Positions 16,852 through 25,341 are shown, counted from the stretch's first letter. The stretch is 64,000 bases of DNA from Paracoccus sp. N5 (GCF_000371965.1 NZ_AQUO01000002.1:946001-1010000); one strand, 5' to 3'. The notes: generated from the sequence alone by a model not told the origin. Translations and numbers: made by a program.

Positions 16852-17871
16852 ATGTCCCAGATGGATCATGCACAAGGCGGAACCCCGGGTTTCATCGCCG
16901 GGCTTGCGGCGACCCTGCCGGGGCTGGGGCTGACCTGTATCCTTGCGGTGGCGGCCATGGCGGTGCAGCGCCTGTCGGGCATCCCGGCGCTGAGCCCGCT
17001 GGTGGTGGCCATGGTGCTGGGCATCGCGGTCAGGAACCTGATCGGCACGCCGGCACTGGCGCAGCCGGGGATCACCTTTTCGCTGCGGCGGATCCTGCGC
17101 CTCGCCATCGTCCTGCTGGGCTTCCAGCTGACGCTGGCGCAGCTGCGCGCCGTCGGGCTGCCGGGACTGGCGGTGATCTCGGTCACGCTGGCCGCGACCT
17201 TCCTGTTCACGAAATGGGCCGGCCGGGCGCTGGGGGTCGAGCGGCGGCTGGCCGAGCTGATCGCCGCCGGCACCTCGATCTGCGGCGCCTCGGCGGTGAT
17301 CGCGACGAATACCGTCACCCGCGGCGCGGATGAGGACGTGGCCTATGCCATCGCCTGCGTGACGGTCTTCGGCTCGCTGTCGATGATCGCCATGCCGGTG
17401 CTCGGCAGCCTGCTGGGCATGGACGCGGCGCATTACGGCATCTGGACCGGCGCGACCATCCACGAGGTGGCACAGGTCGTCGGCGCCGGCTTCCAGCACG
17501 GGGCCGAGGCCGGCCAGGCCGCCACCGTCGCCAAGCTGAGCCGGGTGATCCTGCTGGCGCCGATGATCCTGATCCTGGGCGCGCTGGCCCGCCGTCGCGG
17601 CGGCAGCGCCCATGGCAGCGCGCCCGCGCCCTGGTTCGTGCTGGGCTTCATCGCCGTCGTGCTGCTGAACAGCGCCCTGCCGCTGCCCGAGGGCGCCAAG
17701 GCCCAGGTCGTCACCCTGACCTCGTTCCTGCTGACCGTGGCGCTGGCCGCGATGGGGCTGGAGACCGACCTGCGCAAGCTGCGCGCCAAGGGCGTCCGGC
17801 CGCTGGCGCTGGGGGCGCAGGCCTGGCTTTTCATCTCGGGCCTGGGATTTGCCCTGGTCGGGCTGGTCTGA
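16852..17871 (+). CDS. YeiH-family putative sulfate/sulfonate exporter
   Basis: A 339-residue membrane protein with about ten helices, belonging to the YeiH family of putative sulfate exporters. Conserved parts are RRILRLAIVLLGFQLTLAQL, GTSICGASAVIATNTVT, the GIWTGATIHEVAQVVGAGF motif, and ALAAMGLETDLRKLRAKG near the end. Homologues sit beside sulfoacetate, taurine or thiosulfate genes and are proposed to export sulfite or sulfate. GGAGCGGA precedes the ATG. The divergent LysR supports regulation by a sulfur signal, but no sulfonate degradation enzyme is visible nearby. Confidence 0.88.
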   Translation: MSQMDHAQGGTPGFIAGLAATLPGLGLTCILAVAAMAVQRLSGIPALSPLVVAMVLGIAVRNLIGTPALAQPGITFSLRRILRLAIVLLGFQLTLAQLRAVGLPGLAVISVTLAATFLFTKWAGRALGVERRLAELIAAGTSICGASAVIATNTVTRGADEDVAYAIACVTVFGSLSMIAMPVLGSLLGMDAAHYGIWTGATIHEVAQVVGAGFQHGAEAGQAATVAKLSRVILLAPMILILGALARRRGGSAHGSAPAPWFVLGFIAVVLLNSALPLPEGAKAQVVTLTSFLLTVALAAMGLETDLRKLRAKGVRPLALGAQAWLFISGLGFALVGLV

Positions 17872-17932
17872 GCCATTGATCGGCCGGGCCGGCGGCCCTA
17901 GGTAGAAGGCGACCCTGCCGACCGGAGCCGCC

Positions 17933-18757
17933 ATGCCGCCCGCCGACACCCGCCCGATGACCCGGCGCGAGACCGAGGTGCGCCGCTTTGTCCGCGCCCG
18001 CTTCGGCTTGCGCGGCACCCTGGCGCTGCATCGCCACGCGCTGGGGCTGGACCTGCTGCGGGCGCCGGTCAATGTCCTGCTGTCGCCGGTCTTCCTGCTG
18101 ACGCGGCTGGCGGTGCCGCTGCTGCGCCGCCTGGGCGCGGTGCGGGCGGCCGACTGGATGGCGCGGCGGCGGATCTTCTTGCCCTCGGACCTGTCGCATC
18201 ATATCGTGGACGACCTGACCGGCTTCATCGCCGCGCTGGATGCCCAGGGGCTGGGCCCGAAGGCCCCGCCCGAGGCCGTGGCCCGCGCCACCGCCGACTA
18301 TGCCGAGACGCGCAATGCCGTGTCCGAGATCACCACCTCGGTCCTGGTGCTGCTGGCGGGGCTTTTGCTGTTTCACCGCGCGACGCCGGGCGTCATCTCG
18401 CTGGCCGGGCCGCTGGCCGACATGCGGGCGCAAAGCCAGGCGATCCAGGACTTCGCGCTGGGAAGCTGGGCGGGCGGATTGTGGTATGGCATCTTCCCGC
18501 GCGAGCTTTCCACGCTCGAAGTGATCGCGACCGGGTTCGGGCTGGCGGTCCTGGCCTCGGTGGTGACGACCTTCGCCGGGCTGCTCGCCGACCCGCTGCA
18601 ACTGGCCGCGGGCACGCATCGGCGCCGGATCATGCGGCTGCTTTCGCGGCTCGACCGCGCCGCCGAGGCGCCGGCGCTGGAGCGCGAGCACCTGCTGGCC
18701 CGGATGGGCGACCTGACCGATGCCTGCCTGAGCCTGTGGCGCAGCCTGAAGGGCTAG
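17933..18757 (+). CDS. Uncharacterised membrane protein
   Basis: I do not recognise this 274-residue protein with confidence. It has an Arg-rich N-terminus and at least three hydrophobic stretches: about residues 40-65, a helix around SVLVLLAGLLLF near 140, and VIATGFGLAVLASVVTTFAGLLADP near 200-225. The central HHIVDDLTGFIAALDAQG region looks soluble. The pattern suggests an inner-membrane protein of a family known so far only as a domain of unknown function. It is 61 bases after the YeiH gene on the same strand, with no clear terminator between them. Its stop overlaps that of the convergent SDR gene. Confidence 0.7.
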   Translation: MPPADTRPMTRRETEVRRFVRARFGLRGTLALHRHALGLDLLRAPVNVLLSPVFLLTRLAVPLLRRLGAVRAADWMARRRIFLPSDLSHHIVDDLTGFIAALDAQGLGPKAPPEAVARATADYAETRNAVSEITTSVLVLLAGLLLFHRATPGVISLAGPLADMRAQSQAIQDFALGSWAGGLWYGIFPRELSTLEVIATGFGLAVLASVVTTFAGLLADPLQLAAGTHRRRIMRLLSRLDRAAEAPALEREHLLARMGDLTDACLSLWRSLKG

Positions 18758-19515
18758 GCCTTGCAGATCGAATTGCCGCCATCGGCCAGCATCGCCGTGC
18801 CGGTGACGAAGCTCGCGTGGTCGGACAGCAGGAACAGCGCCGCGCGGGCGATCTCCTCGGGCCGGGCCATGCGCTTCAGGGCATGCAGGCCGGCGATGAA
18901 GCCGGCGGTTTCGGGGTTGGTCGCGGCATCGCCCGCCATCTCGGTCAGCGTGCCGCCGGGCAGCAGGGCATTGGCCCGGATATTCTGCGGGCCGTAATCC
19001 ACCGCCAGCGCCTGCACCAGCCCGATCAGCCCGGCCTTGGCCGCGGCATAGCCGCCCATGCCCGGCAGCACCGCGGTATGGCCGATGAAACTGCCGGTAA
19101 AGACCAGCGCGCCGCCGCCCCGCGCCAGCAGCGCCGGCACCTGCGCCCGCGCGGCCAGGAAGGCGGCGGTCAGGTTGGTGGCGATCAGCCGCTGCCATTC
19201 CGCGTCCGGGATCTCGTGCACCAGCGCGTCCGAACCGATCTGCCCGGCATTGTTGAAGGCGCCGTCGAGCCCGCCGAAGCGGTCCTGCGCCAGCGCGACC
19301 AGCGCCTCGGCATGGCCGGGCGCCGTGACATCGCCGGCCAGCACCGCGACGCGGCCCGTGCCCTGATCGATTCGGGCGGCGAGGTCGGCAAGCCGATCCT
19401 CGCGCCGGGCCGAGATCACCAGCCGCGCGCCCTCGGCCGCGAAGATCTGCGCCGCGGCGGCGCCGATGCCGCTGGAGGCGCCGGTGATGATGAAGGTCTT
19501 GTCCTTGAGCAGCAT
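18754..19515 (-). CDS. Short-chain dehydrogenase/reductase (SDR)
   Basis: A 253-residue classical SDR oxidoreductase. The cofactor motif TGASSGIG is at residues 11-18, FNNAGQIG provides the NNAG element, a serine lies in FTGSFIGH, and the catalytic YxxxK is in GGYAAAKAGLIG. The C-terminal MLADGGNSICKA resembles the typical end of the family. An Arg soon after the second strand (SARREDRL) favours NADP(H). The substrate cannot be read. A longer frame exists upstream, but the chosen ATG has GGGA upstream and the standard N-terminus. It is divergent from nrdHIEF. Confidence 0.88.
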   Translation of the reverse strand: MLLKDKTFIITGASSGIGAAAAQIFAAEGARLVISARREDRLADLAARIDQGTGRVAVLAGDVTAPGHAEALVALAQDRFGGLDGAFNNAGQIGSDALVHEIPDAEWQRLIATNLTAAFLAARAQVPALLARGGGALVFTGSFIGHTAVLPGMGGYAAAKAGLIGLVQALAVDYGPQNIRANALLPGGTLTEMAGDAATNPETAGFIAGLHALKRMARPEEIARAALFLLSDHASFVTGTAMLADGGNSICKA

Positions 19516-19628
19516 TCTGCTTTTCCCTTGCTTGTTGCGAGCCCAGCATGGGCCGGAACCCGCATCGGGAAACCCGGTTTCTTGCGCTGGTAACCGGGTG
19601 TTCGCGTTAAGGTCCAAAATGCCTGCGA

Positions 19629-19676
19629 CCACCAGATAGCGGGGGATAGATCGCCCGGGAACACCATATCTGGATT
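19629..19676 (+). promoter_or_regulatory. Two candidate NrdR boxes upstream of nrdHIEF
   Basis: CCACCAGATAGCGGGG (19629-19644) and ACACCATATCTGGATT (19661-19676) resemble the NrdR-box pattern ACACwATATATwGTGT. I count about 9 and 11 matches of 16. They start 32 bases apart, close to three helical turns, as NrdR pairs usually do. The second one abuts the proposed -35 element. NrdR is the general repressor of ribonucleotide reductase genes; the match is imperfect. Confidence 0.4.
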
Positions 19677-19703
19677 GACGCGCGCCTTCCGACATGGCTT
19701 ATT
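19675..19703 (+). promoter_or_regulatory. Candidate sigma-70-type promoter of nrdHIEF
   Basis: TTGACG (19675-19680) is followed after 17 bases by CTTATT (19698-19703), giving a plausible -35/-10 pair. Transcription would begin near 19710, just at the 5' side of the riboswitch stem P1. The -35 is good, the -10 only fair. Confidence 0.5.
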
Positions 19704-19707
19704 GGGG

Positions 19708-19830
19708 CGGTCATGGTTAACCCGGTTTCGACCGGGAGACACAGAGGGCAGCCGGCGATTTCCGGCACGGCCCCCGCAGTCGGAAGCCCGGTCCCGGGGA
19801 CTGCGAGTCGCAAGACCTGCCATGGCACCG
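19708..19830 (+). ncRNA. Cobalamin (vitamin B12) riboswitch
   Basis: The core of the class is recognisable: CCGGCACGGCCCCCGCAGTCGG in place of the consensus CCGGNRCTGCCCCCGCAACTG, preceded by AGAGGGCAGCCGG. The distal B12 end is GAGTCGCAAGACCTGCC, matching the usual GAGTCnnnAnACCTGCC. P1 can form between GTCATGG (19710-19716) and CCATGGC (19820-19826). CCATGGCACCG (19820-19830) can instead pair with CGGTGCGATGG (19867-19877), with one mismatch, giving a mutually exclusive switch structure. It sits on the sense strand 100 bases before nrdH. Cobalamin riboswitches are normally OFF switches, so B12 would reduce synthesis of the B12-independent reductase. Confidence 0.85.
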
Positions 19831-19929
19831 AAATGACGACACCGTGCGGCGGGCGCGGGGCTTGATCGGTGCGATGGCATGACCATCGGCCCGGCCTTGT
19901 GCTGCCCACAGCAAAAAAGGAGCAGAGGC

Positions 19930-20151
19930 ATGTCCATCACCGTTTATTCCAAGCCCGCCTGCGTGCAATGCACCGCCACCACCCGCGCGCTCGACGCACG
20001 CGGCCTGGACTATCACCTGGTCGACCTGACCGAGGATGACGCGGCAATGGAACTGGTCACCTCGCTGGGCTATCGTCAGGCGCCGGTCGTCGTCGCCGGC
20101 GAGGCGCATTGGGCCGGCTTCCGCCCGGACATGATCGGCCGCCTGTCCTAA
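19930..20151 (+). CDS. nrdH: NrdH-redoxin (glutaredoxin-like electron donor of class Ib RNR)
   Basis: A 73-residue glutaredoxin-like protein that reduces the NrdE active-site disulfide. It has the redox motif C-V-Q-C at residues 11-14 and the cis-proline region RQAPVVV. WAGFRPDMIGRL is the usual NrdH ending, which is specific for thioredoxin reductase rather than glutathione. The start has AGGAG upstream; an in-frame upstream ATG would only add a non-conserved tail. It is the first gene of nrdHIEF, 4 bases before nrdI. Confidence 0.94.
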   Translation: MSITVYSKPACVQCTATTRALDARGLDYHLVDLTEDDAAMELVTSLGYRQAPVVVAGEAHWAGFRPDMIGRLS

Positions 20152-20155
20152 GGCC

Positions 20156-20581
20156 ATGGCCGGCGGGGGCGATCTGGTCTATTTCTCCTCGGCCTCGGGG
20201 AATACGGCGCGTTTCGTGGCGCGGCTGGGCCTGCCCGCCTCGCGCGTCCCGATCTCGCCCAAGGATGCGATGCCGGCGCCGGTTCGGCCCTATGTGCTGA
20301 TCTGCCCGACCTTCGCCGATGGCGAGGGGCGCGGGGCTGTCCCGAAGCAGATCATCCATTTCCTGAACGACCCCGACCGCCGCGCCGGGCTGCGCGGCGT
20401 CATCGCCACCGGCAACCGGAATTTCGGGGCGACTTACGCCTTGGCCGGCAGGGTGATTTCTGACAAGTGCAACGTCCCCGTGCTGTATCGATTCGAACTG
20501 GCGGGGACTGATCTGGACATTTCCCGCGTGCTGGCGGGGCTCAACAAATTCTGGGGGACGGAATGCTTGACGATGGCGTAA
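20156..20581 (+). CDS. nrdI: NrdI flavodoxin-like activator of class Ib RNR
   Basis: A 141-residue flavoprotein that delivers superoxide or a related oxidant to the dimanganese centre of NrdF. The FMN phosphate loop is visible in LVYFSSASGNTARFVARL near the start, and the later loops IATGNRNFGATY and the ending FELAGTDLDISRVLAGLNKFW fit NrdI. The stop lies inside nrdE (19-base overlap), so translation of the two is coupled. Length is normal. Confidence 0.94.
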   Translation: MAGGGDLVYFSSASGNTARFVARLGLPASRVPISPKDAMPAPVRPYVLICPTFADGEGRGAVPKQIIHFLNDPDRRAGLRGVIATGNRNFGATYALAGRVISDKCNVPVLYRFELAGTDLDISRVLAGLNKFWGTECLTMA

Positions 20582-22689
20582 AGGCCGAGCTCGATTATCA
20601 CGCGCTCAACGCGATGCTGAACCTTTACGACGGCGAGGGCAAGATCCGCTTCGATGCGGATCGCAAGGCCGCGCGGCAGTATTTCCTGCAGCACGTCAAC
20701 CAGAACACGGTGTTTTTCCACAACCTCGACGAGAAGCTGCGCTATCTGGTCGACGAGGGCTATTACGAGCCCGAGGTGCTGGACCAGTATTCCAAGAATT
20801 TCCAGCGCGCGATCTGGGATGCCGCCTATCAGAAGAAGTTCCGTTTCCCGACCTTCCTGGGCGCGTTCAAGTATTACACCAGCTACACGCTGAAGACCCG
20901 CGACGGCCAGCGCTACCTGGAACGCTATGAGGACCGCGTGGTCATGGTCGCCCTGGCGCTGGCGCGCGGCGACGAGGGCCTGGCCATGCGCTTCATGGAC
21001 GAGATCCTGTCGGGCCGCTTCCAGCCGGCGACGCCGACCTTCCTGAACGCCGGCAAGAAGTCGCGGGGCGAGCTGATCTCGTGCTTCCTGCTGCGGCTGG
21101 AAGACAACATGGAGTCCATCGGCCGCTCGATCAACTCGGCGCTGCAACTGTCGAAGCGCGGCGGCGGCGTGGCCTTGATGCTGACCAACCTGCGCGAGGC
21201 CGGCGCGCCGATCAAGGGCATCGAGAACCAGTCCTCGGGCGTGATCCCGGTGATGAAGCTGCTGGAAGACAGCTTTTCCTATGCCAACCAGCTGGGCGCG
21301 CGACAGGGCGCGGGCGCGGTCTATCTGAACGCGCATCACCCCGACATCCTGCGCTTCCTCGACACCAAGCGCGAGAACGCCGACGAGAAGATCCGCATCA
21401 AGACGCTGAGCCTTGGCGTGGTCATTCCCGACGTGACCTTCGAACTGGCGAAGCGCAACGAGGATATGTATCTGTTTTCGCCGCATGACATCCAGAAGGT
21501 CTATGGCGTGCCCTTCTCGGAAATCTCGGTGACCGAGAAATATGCCGAGATGGTGGACGACAAGCGCATCAAGAAGCGCAAGATCAACGCCCGCGCATTC
21601 TTCCAGACCCTGGCCGAGATCCAGTTCGAAAGCGGCTATCCCTATATCATGTTCGAGGACACGGTGAACCGCGCCAATCCCGTGCATGGCCGCATCACCA
21701 TGTCGAACCTTTGCAGCGAGATCCTGCAGGTGAACGAGGCGAGCGAGTTCAACGAGGATCTCAGCTATTCCCATTTGGGCACTGATATTTCGTGCAATCT
21801 CGGCTCGCTGAACATCGCTGCGACCATGGACGGCCCGGACCTGGGCGCCACCGTCGAGGCGGCGATCCGGGCGCTGACCGCGGTATCGGAAATGTCGGCC
21901 ATCGACGCCGTGCCCTCGATCCGGCGCGGCAATGACGAGGCCCATGCCGTGGGCCTGGGCCAGATGAACCTGCACGGCTTCCTGGCCCGCGAGCGTATCC
22001 ATTACGGCAGCCCCGAAGGGGTCGAGTTCACCTCGGTCTATTTCGCCGCCGTGGCCTATCACGCCATCCGCGCCTCGAACCTGCTGGCGCAGGAGCATGG
22101 CAGCACCTTCAAGGATTTCGAGAAGTCGAAATATGCCGACGGCTCGTTCTTCGACAAATACACCGAAGCCGACTGGCTGCCGACGCTGCCCGACGTCGAG
22201 CGGGTGTTCGAGAACGTCACCCTGCCCACGCGCGCGGACTGGGCGGCGCTGAAGCAATCGGTGATGCAGCACGGGCTTTACAACCGCAACCTGCAGGCGG
22301 TGCCGCCGACCGGCTCGATCAGCTATATCAACAACTCGACCAGTTCGATCCACCCGATCGTCGCCAAGATCGAGATCCGCAAGGAAGGCAAGATCGGCCG
22401 GGTCTATTACCCCGCCGCCTTCATGTCGAACGAGAACATCGAGTTCTACCGCGACGCCTATGAGATCGGGCCCGAGGCGATCATCGACACCTATGCCGCC
22501 GCGACCGAGCATGTCGACCAGGGCCTGTCGCTGACGCTGTTCTTCCCGGCCGAGGCCACGACGCGCGACATCAACCGCGCGCAGATCTATGCCTGGAAGA
22601 AGGGCATCAAGACGATCTATTACATCCGCCTGCGCCAGACCGCGCTGGAGGGCACCGAGGTGCAGGGCTGCGTGTCCTGCACGCTGTGA
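20563..22689 (+). CDS. nrdE: Class Ib ribonucleotide reductase, large (catalytic) subunit
   Basis: A 708-residue NrdE that reduces ribonucleoside diphosphates to the deoxy forms. Features are the thiyl-radical region SNLCSEI with the active-site cysteine, the early cysteine in RGELISCFLLRLED, the nearby glutamate/asparagine positions, and the C-terminal redox pair CVSCTL that NrdH reduces. The N-terminus lacks the ATP-cone of class Ia, as expected for Ib. It overlaps nrdI by 19 bases. A class Ib enzyme in an organism that also has cobalamin control suggests an alternative B12-dependent enzyme elsewhere in the genome. Confidence 0.96.
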   Translation: MLDDGVKAELDYHALNAMLNLYDGEGKIRFDADRKAARQYFLQHVNQNTVFFHNLDEKLRYLVDEGYYEPEVLDQYSKNFQRAIWDAAYQKKFRFPTFLGAFKYYTSYTLKTRDGQRYLERYEDRVVMVALALARGDEGLAMRFMDEILSGRFQPATPTFLNAGKKSRGELISCFLLRLEDNMESIGRSINSALQLSKRGGGVALMLTNLREAGAPIKGIENQSSGVIPVMKLLEDSFSYANQLGARQGAGAVYLNAHHPDILRFLDTKRENADEKIRIKTLSLGVVIPDVTFELAKRNEDMYLFSPHDIQKVYGVPFSEISVTEKYAEMVDDKRIKKRKINARAFFQTLAEIQFESGYPYIMFEDTVNRANPVHGRITMSNLCSEILQVNEASEFNEDLSYSHLGTDISCNLGSLNIAATMDGPDLGATVEAAIRALTAVSEMSAIDAVPSIRRGNDEAHAVGLGQMNLHGFLARERIHYGSPEGVEFTSVYFAAVAYHAIRASNLLAQEHGSTFKDFEKSKYADGSFFDKYTEADWLPTLPDVERVFENVTLPTRADWAALKQSVMQHGLYNRNLQAVPPTGSISYINNSTSSIHPIVAKIEIRKEGKIGRVYYPAAFMSNENIEFYRDAYEIGPEAIIDTYAAATEHVDQGLSLTLFFPAEATTRDINRAQIYAWKKGIKTIYYIRLRQTALEGTEVQGCVSCTL

Positions 22690-22698
22690 TCGGCCGTA

Positions 22699-22722
22699 GC
22701 GGTGGGGGCTGTCTGCCCCCAC
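22699..22722 (+). other. Hairpin in nrdE-nrdF gap
   Basis: TGGGGGC and GCCCCCA form a 7-base-pair stem with a TGTCT loop just after nrdE. It has no T tract. It may stabilise the nrdE message or tune the amount of nrdF rather than end transcription. Confidence 0.45.
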
Positions 22723-22724
22723 AC

Positions 22725-22755
22725 CCCCGAGGATATTTGCACAAGAAAGAAAGGT
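22725..22755 (+). repeat. GAGGATATTT-type extragenic element
   Basis: CCCCCGAGGATATTT followed by an A/G-rich AAGAAAGAAAGG stretch lies in the nrdE-nrdF gap. From memory, this kind of motif recurs in intergenic regions of rhodobacterial genomes. It shares the xATATTT/GTATTT core and A-rich right half with the 21-base repeat at 6528-6548, but is not identical. A genome-wide count would be needed to establish it as a family. Confidence 0.35.
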
Positions 22756-22762
22756 TCTTCGG

Positions 22763-23734
22763 ATGAAGGATCACGCGCTCCGGACCCCCTTGCGGGCGAT
22801 CAACTGGAACCGGCTGGAGGACGAGAAGGACCTGGAGGTCTGGAACCGGCTGACCGTCAATTTCTGGCTGCCCGAGAAGGTGCCGCTGTCGAACGACGTA
22901 CAGAGCTGGGCCACGCTGCGCCCGGCCGAGCGTGAGCTGACCATCCGGGTCTTTACCGGGCTGACGCTGCTCGACACGGTGCAGAACACCATCGGCGCGC
23001 CCTCGATGATGCCCGATGCGCTGACGCCGCATGAAGAGGCGGTGCTGTCGAACATCAGCTTCATGGAGGCGGTGCATGCGCGCTCCTACAGCTCGATCTT
23101 CTCGACGCTGTGCCTGACCAAGGAGGTGGACGAGGCCTTTCGCTGGGCCGAGGAGAACCCGCATCTGCAGACCAAGGCGCGCACCATCGTCGAGAAATAT
23201 GCGGCCGGGGCCGATCCCTTGAAGCGCAAGATCGCCTCGGTCTTTCTGGAGAGCTTCCTGTTCTATTCCGGCTTCTACCTGCCGATGTACTGGTCGAGCC
23301 GCGCCAAGCTGACCAATACCGCCGACCTGATCCGCCTGATCATCCGCGACGAGGCGGTGCATGGCTATTACATCGGCTACAAGTACCAGCGCGGGCTGGA
23401 GAAGCTGAGCGCCGAAAAGCAGCAGGAGCTGAAGGACTTCGCCTTTTCGCTGATCTTCGATCTTTACGAGATCGAGTCGCGCTATACGGCCGAGCTTTAC
23501 GACGGCATCGGCCTGACCGAGGACGTGAAGGCCTTCCTGCATTACAACGCCAACAAGGCCTTGCAGAACCTGGGCTATGAGGCGCTGTTCCCGCCCGCCG
23601 CCTGCGAGGTGAACCCGGCGATCCTGGCCGCGCTGTCGCCCGACAGCGAGAACCATGACTTCTTCAGCGGCTCGGGCTCGTCCTATGTCATCGGCAAGGC
23701 GGTCGCGACCGAGGACGAGGACTGGAACTTCTAG
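22763..23734 (+). CDS. nrdF: Class Ib ribonucleotide reductase, radical-generating small subunit
   Basis: A 323-residue NrdF that carries the dimetal-tyrosyl radical centre (Mn with NrdI or Fe). Metal ligands are seen in the helix DTVQNT (Asp), in FMEAVHARSYS (E-x-x-H), and in RDEAVHGYYIGYKYQ (E-x-x-H). The C-terminal DEDWNF is the usual tail that docks into NrdE. GGTTCTTCGG gives a weak ribosome site before the ATG. It ends the operon, and its stop overlaps the stop of the convergent SBF-like gene. Confidence 0.95.
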   Translation: MKDHALRTPLRAINWNRLEDEKDLEVWNRLTVNFWLPEKVPLSNDVQSWATLRPAERELTIRVFTGLTLLDTVQNTIGAPSMMPDALTPHEEAVLSNISFMEAVHARSYSSIFSTLCLTKEVDEAFRWAEENPHLQTKARTIVEKYAAGADPLKRKIASVFLESFLFYSGFYLPMYWSSRAKLTNTADLIRLIIRDEAVHGYYIGYKYQRGLEKLSAEKQQELKDFAFSLIFDLYEIESRYTAELYDGIGLTEDVKAFLHYNANKALQNLGYEALFPPAACEVNPAILAALSPDSENHDFFSGSGSSYVIGKAVATEDEDWNF

Positions 23735-24696
23735 GCTGCGGCCCGGGCGTGGCGCTGCGCCACAGCCGAGCAGACCAGCAATTGCGTCATGTGATAGATC
23801 ATCACCGGCAGCACGGTCGCCCCGACCGTCGCTGCCGGGAAGATCGCATAGGCGATGGGCAGGCCCGAGGCGAGGCTTTTCGTCGAGCCGCAGAAGAACA
23901 GCACCGCCTGGTCGGCCGGCGGCAGGCCGCAGGCGCGGCCGGCGAAAACCATGATCGTCATGGCCAGCGCCAGGAACAGGGCCACCACCAGGAAGCACAG
24001 CACCAGTCCCGAGGCCGGGATGGTCGACCAGATCCCCGCCACCGTGCCGGCGCCGAAGGCGGAATAGACGATGAGCAGGATCGAGCCGCGGTCCACGATC
24101 ATGGTCAGCAGCCTGTGGCGCTGGACGAAGCTGCCGATCCAGGGCCGCAGCACCTGTCCGACCACGAAGGGCAGCAGGATCTGCAGCGCGATCTTTTCCA
24201 CCGCCTCGAGGCTGACGGCCGCGCCCTCCTGGTGCAGGATGCGCGTGACCAGCAGCGGCGTCAGCACCACTCCGACCAGGTTCGACATCGAAGCGGCGCA
24301 GATCGCCGCCGGGACATTGCCGCGCGCGATCGAGGTGAAGGCGATCGAGCTCTGGATCGTCGAGGGCAGCACGGCCAGGAACAGCAGGCCCAGCGTCAGT
24401 TCCGGGCCCAGCATGCCGCCGAACACCGCCGCCAAGGCCAGGCCCAGGATCGGGAACAGCCCGTAGGTCGCGGCGAAGGTCAGCCCCTGCAGCCGCCAGT
24501 TCAGCATCCCGGCCCGGATCGAGGCCGGGTCCAGCTTGGCGCCGTAGAGGAAGAACAGCAGCACCACCGCCCACCAGGTCGCGAGCCGCAGCGCCTCGGC
24601 CGCCATGCCGCGGGCCGGCAGCAGCAGCCCCAGCGCCACGGTGGCCAGCAGAAGCAGCATGTAGGTGTCGATGCCGATGCGTTTCAGCGCGTTCAT
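23731..24696 (-). CDS. Bile acid:sodium symporter (SBF-like, YfeH/Rch1 type) protein
   Basis: A 321-residue membrane protein with about ten helices. The central FLAVLPSTIQSSIAFTSIARGNVPAAICAASMSNLVGVVLTPLL and the later FCGSTKSLASGLPIAYAIFP are hallmarks of the SBF-like group. This group imports organic anions with sodium or regulates calcium in yeast relatives. The preferred ATG (24696) gives the family-typical N-terminus; the frame reaches farther up but without coding sense. The substrate is unknown. It follows the AsnC-type regulator in the same direction, 70 bases downstream, so the regulator may act on it. Confidence 0.85.
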   Translation of the reverse strand: MNALKRIGIDTYMLLLLATVALGLLLPARGMAAEALRLATWWAVVLLFFLYGAKLDPASIRAGMLNWRLQGLTFAATYGLFPILGLALAAVFGGMLGPELTLGLLFLAVLPSTIQSSIAFTSIARGNVPAAICAASMSNLVGVVLTPLLVTRILHQEGAAVSLEAVEKIALQILLPFVVGQVLRPWIGSFVQRHRLLTMIVDRGSILLIVYSAFGAGTVAGIWSTIPASGLVLCFLVVALFLALAMTIMVFAGRACGLPPADQAVLFFCGSTKSLASGLPIAYAIFPAATVGATVLPVMIYHMTQLLVCSAVAQRHARAAA

Positions 24697-24765
24697 GGCG
24701 GTTCCCGTGGCTGGCGTTTCGGCGGTTCTGGACCACATGGCCGCCGGATACAAGCAAGCCCGGGA

Positions 24766-25212
24766 TCAGTCGAAGCCCTGCTGCAGCACCACCATGGTCG
24801 AGGTCTCGCCCACCGCCGGGATGCGTTGCAGCACGTCGCGGATGAAATGGCCAAGCGCGTCGATGTCCTGGACCTGCACCCGCAGCATGTAGTCGATGTT
24901 GTTGCCGGTGACGAGAAAGCAGGCCATGACCTCGGGCCGGTCGCGCAGGGCGGCGAGGAACTCCGCGCTGCCCTCGGCGCCGCTGCGCGCCAGGCGCACC
25001 GCGATCAGCACGCTGACGTTCAGCCCCAGCGCCCGGGGGTCGATCTGCGCGGCATAGCCGGTGATGACGCCGGCCTCTTCCAGCCGCCGGACCCGGCGGC
25101 CGCAGGGCGTGGGCGACAGGCCGACCCGCTCGGACAGGTCGAGAATCGAGATCCGCCCCTCGGCCCGCAGATGGGTCAGGATGCGGTGGTCGATGGCGTC
25201 GAGTTCGATCAT
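24766..25212 (-). CDS. Lrp/AsnC-family transcriptional regulator
   Basis: A 148-residue Lrp-type regulator. The DNA-binding domain is MIELDAIDHRILTHLRAEGRISILDLSERVGLSPTPCGRRVRRLE (residues 1-45). It is followed by the RAM effector domain, in which VMACFLVTGNNIDYMLRV carries the conserved GxxDY element. Family members sense amino acids. It is divergent from an aminotransferase gene 130 bases away, the usual layout of an amino-acid-sensing pair. The start was placed at the first residue of the standard domain, although an open frame continues upstream into the neighbour. Confidence 0.9.
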   Translation of the reverse strand: MIELDAIDHRILTHLRAEGRISILDLSERVGLSPTPCGRRVRRLEEAGVITGYAAQIDPRALGLNVSVLIAVRLARSGAEGSAEFLAALRDRPEVMACFLVTGNNIDYMLRVQVQDIDALGHFIRDVLQRIPAVGETSTMVVLQQGFD

Positions 25213-25341
25213 TGGCGAATCCGGTCGCTGTAAAGGCCGTTCTTGGCGTAATAGCGCGCAGCTTGCGCGATTGCAGCATGTCTTTGCAGGGACATGCCGC
25301 GATGGCGCCTGTATCCTGCGCCCGCCGTCCATGAGGTTGCC

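Noticed and set aside
20434..22722. A 762-codon minus-strand open frame opposite nrdE
   Set aside because: nrdE is certain by family match; the antisense frame has no motif or ribosome site.
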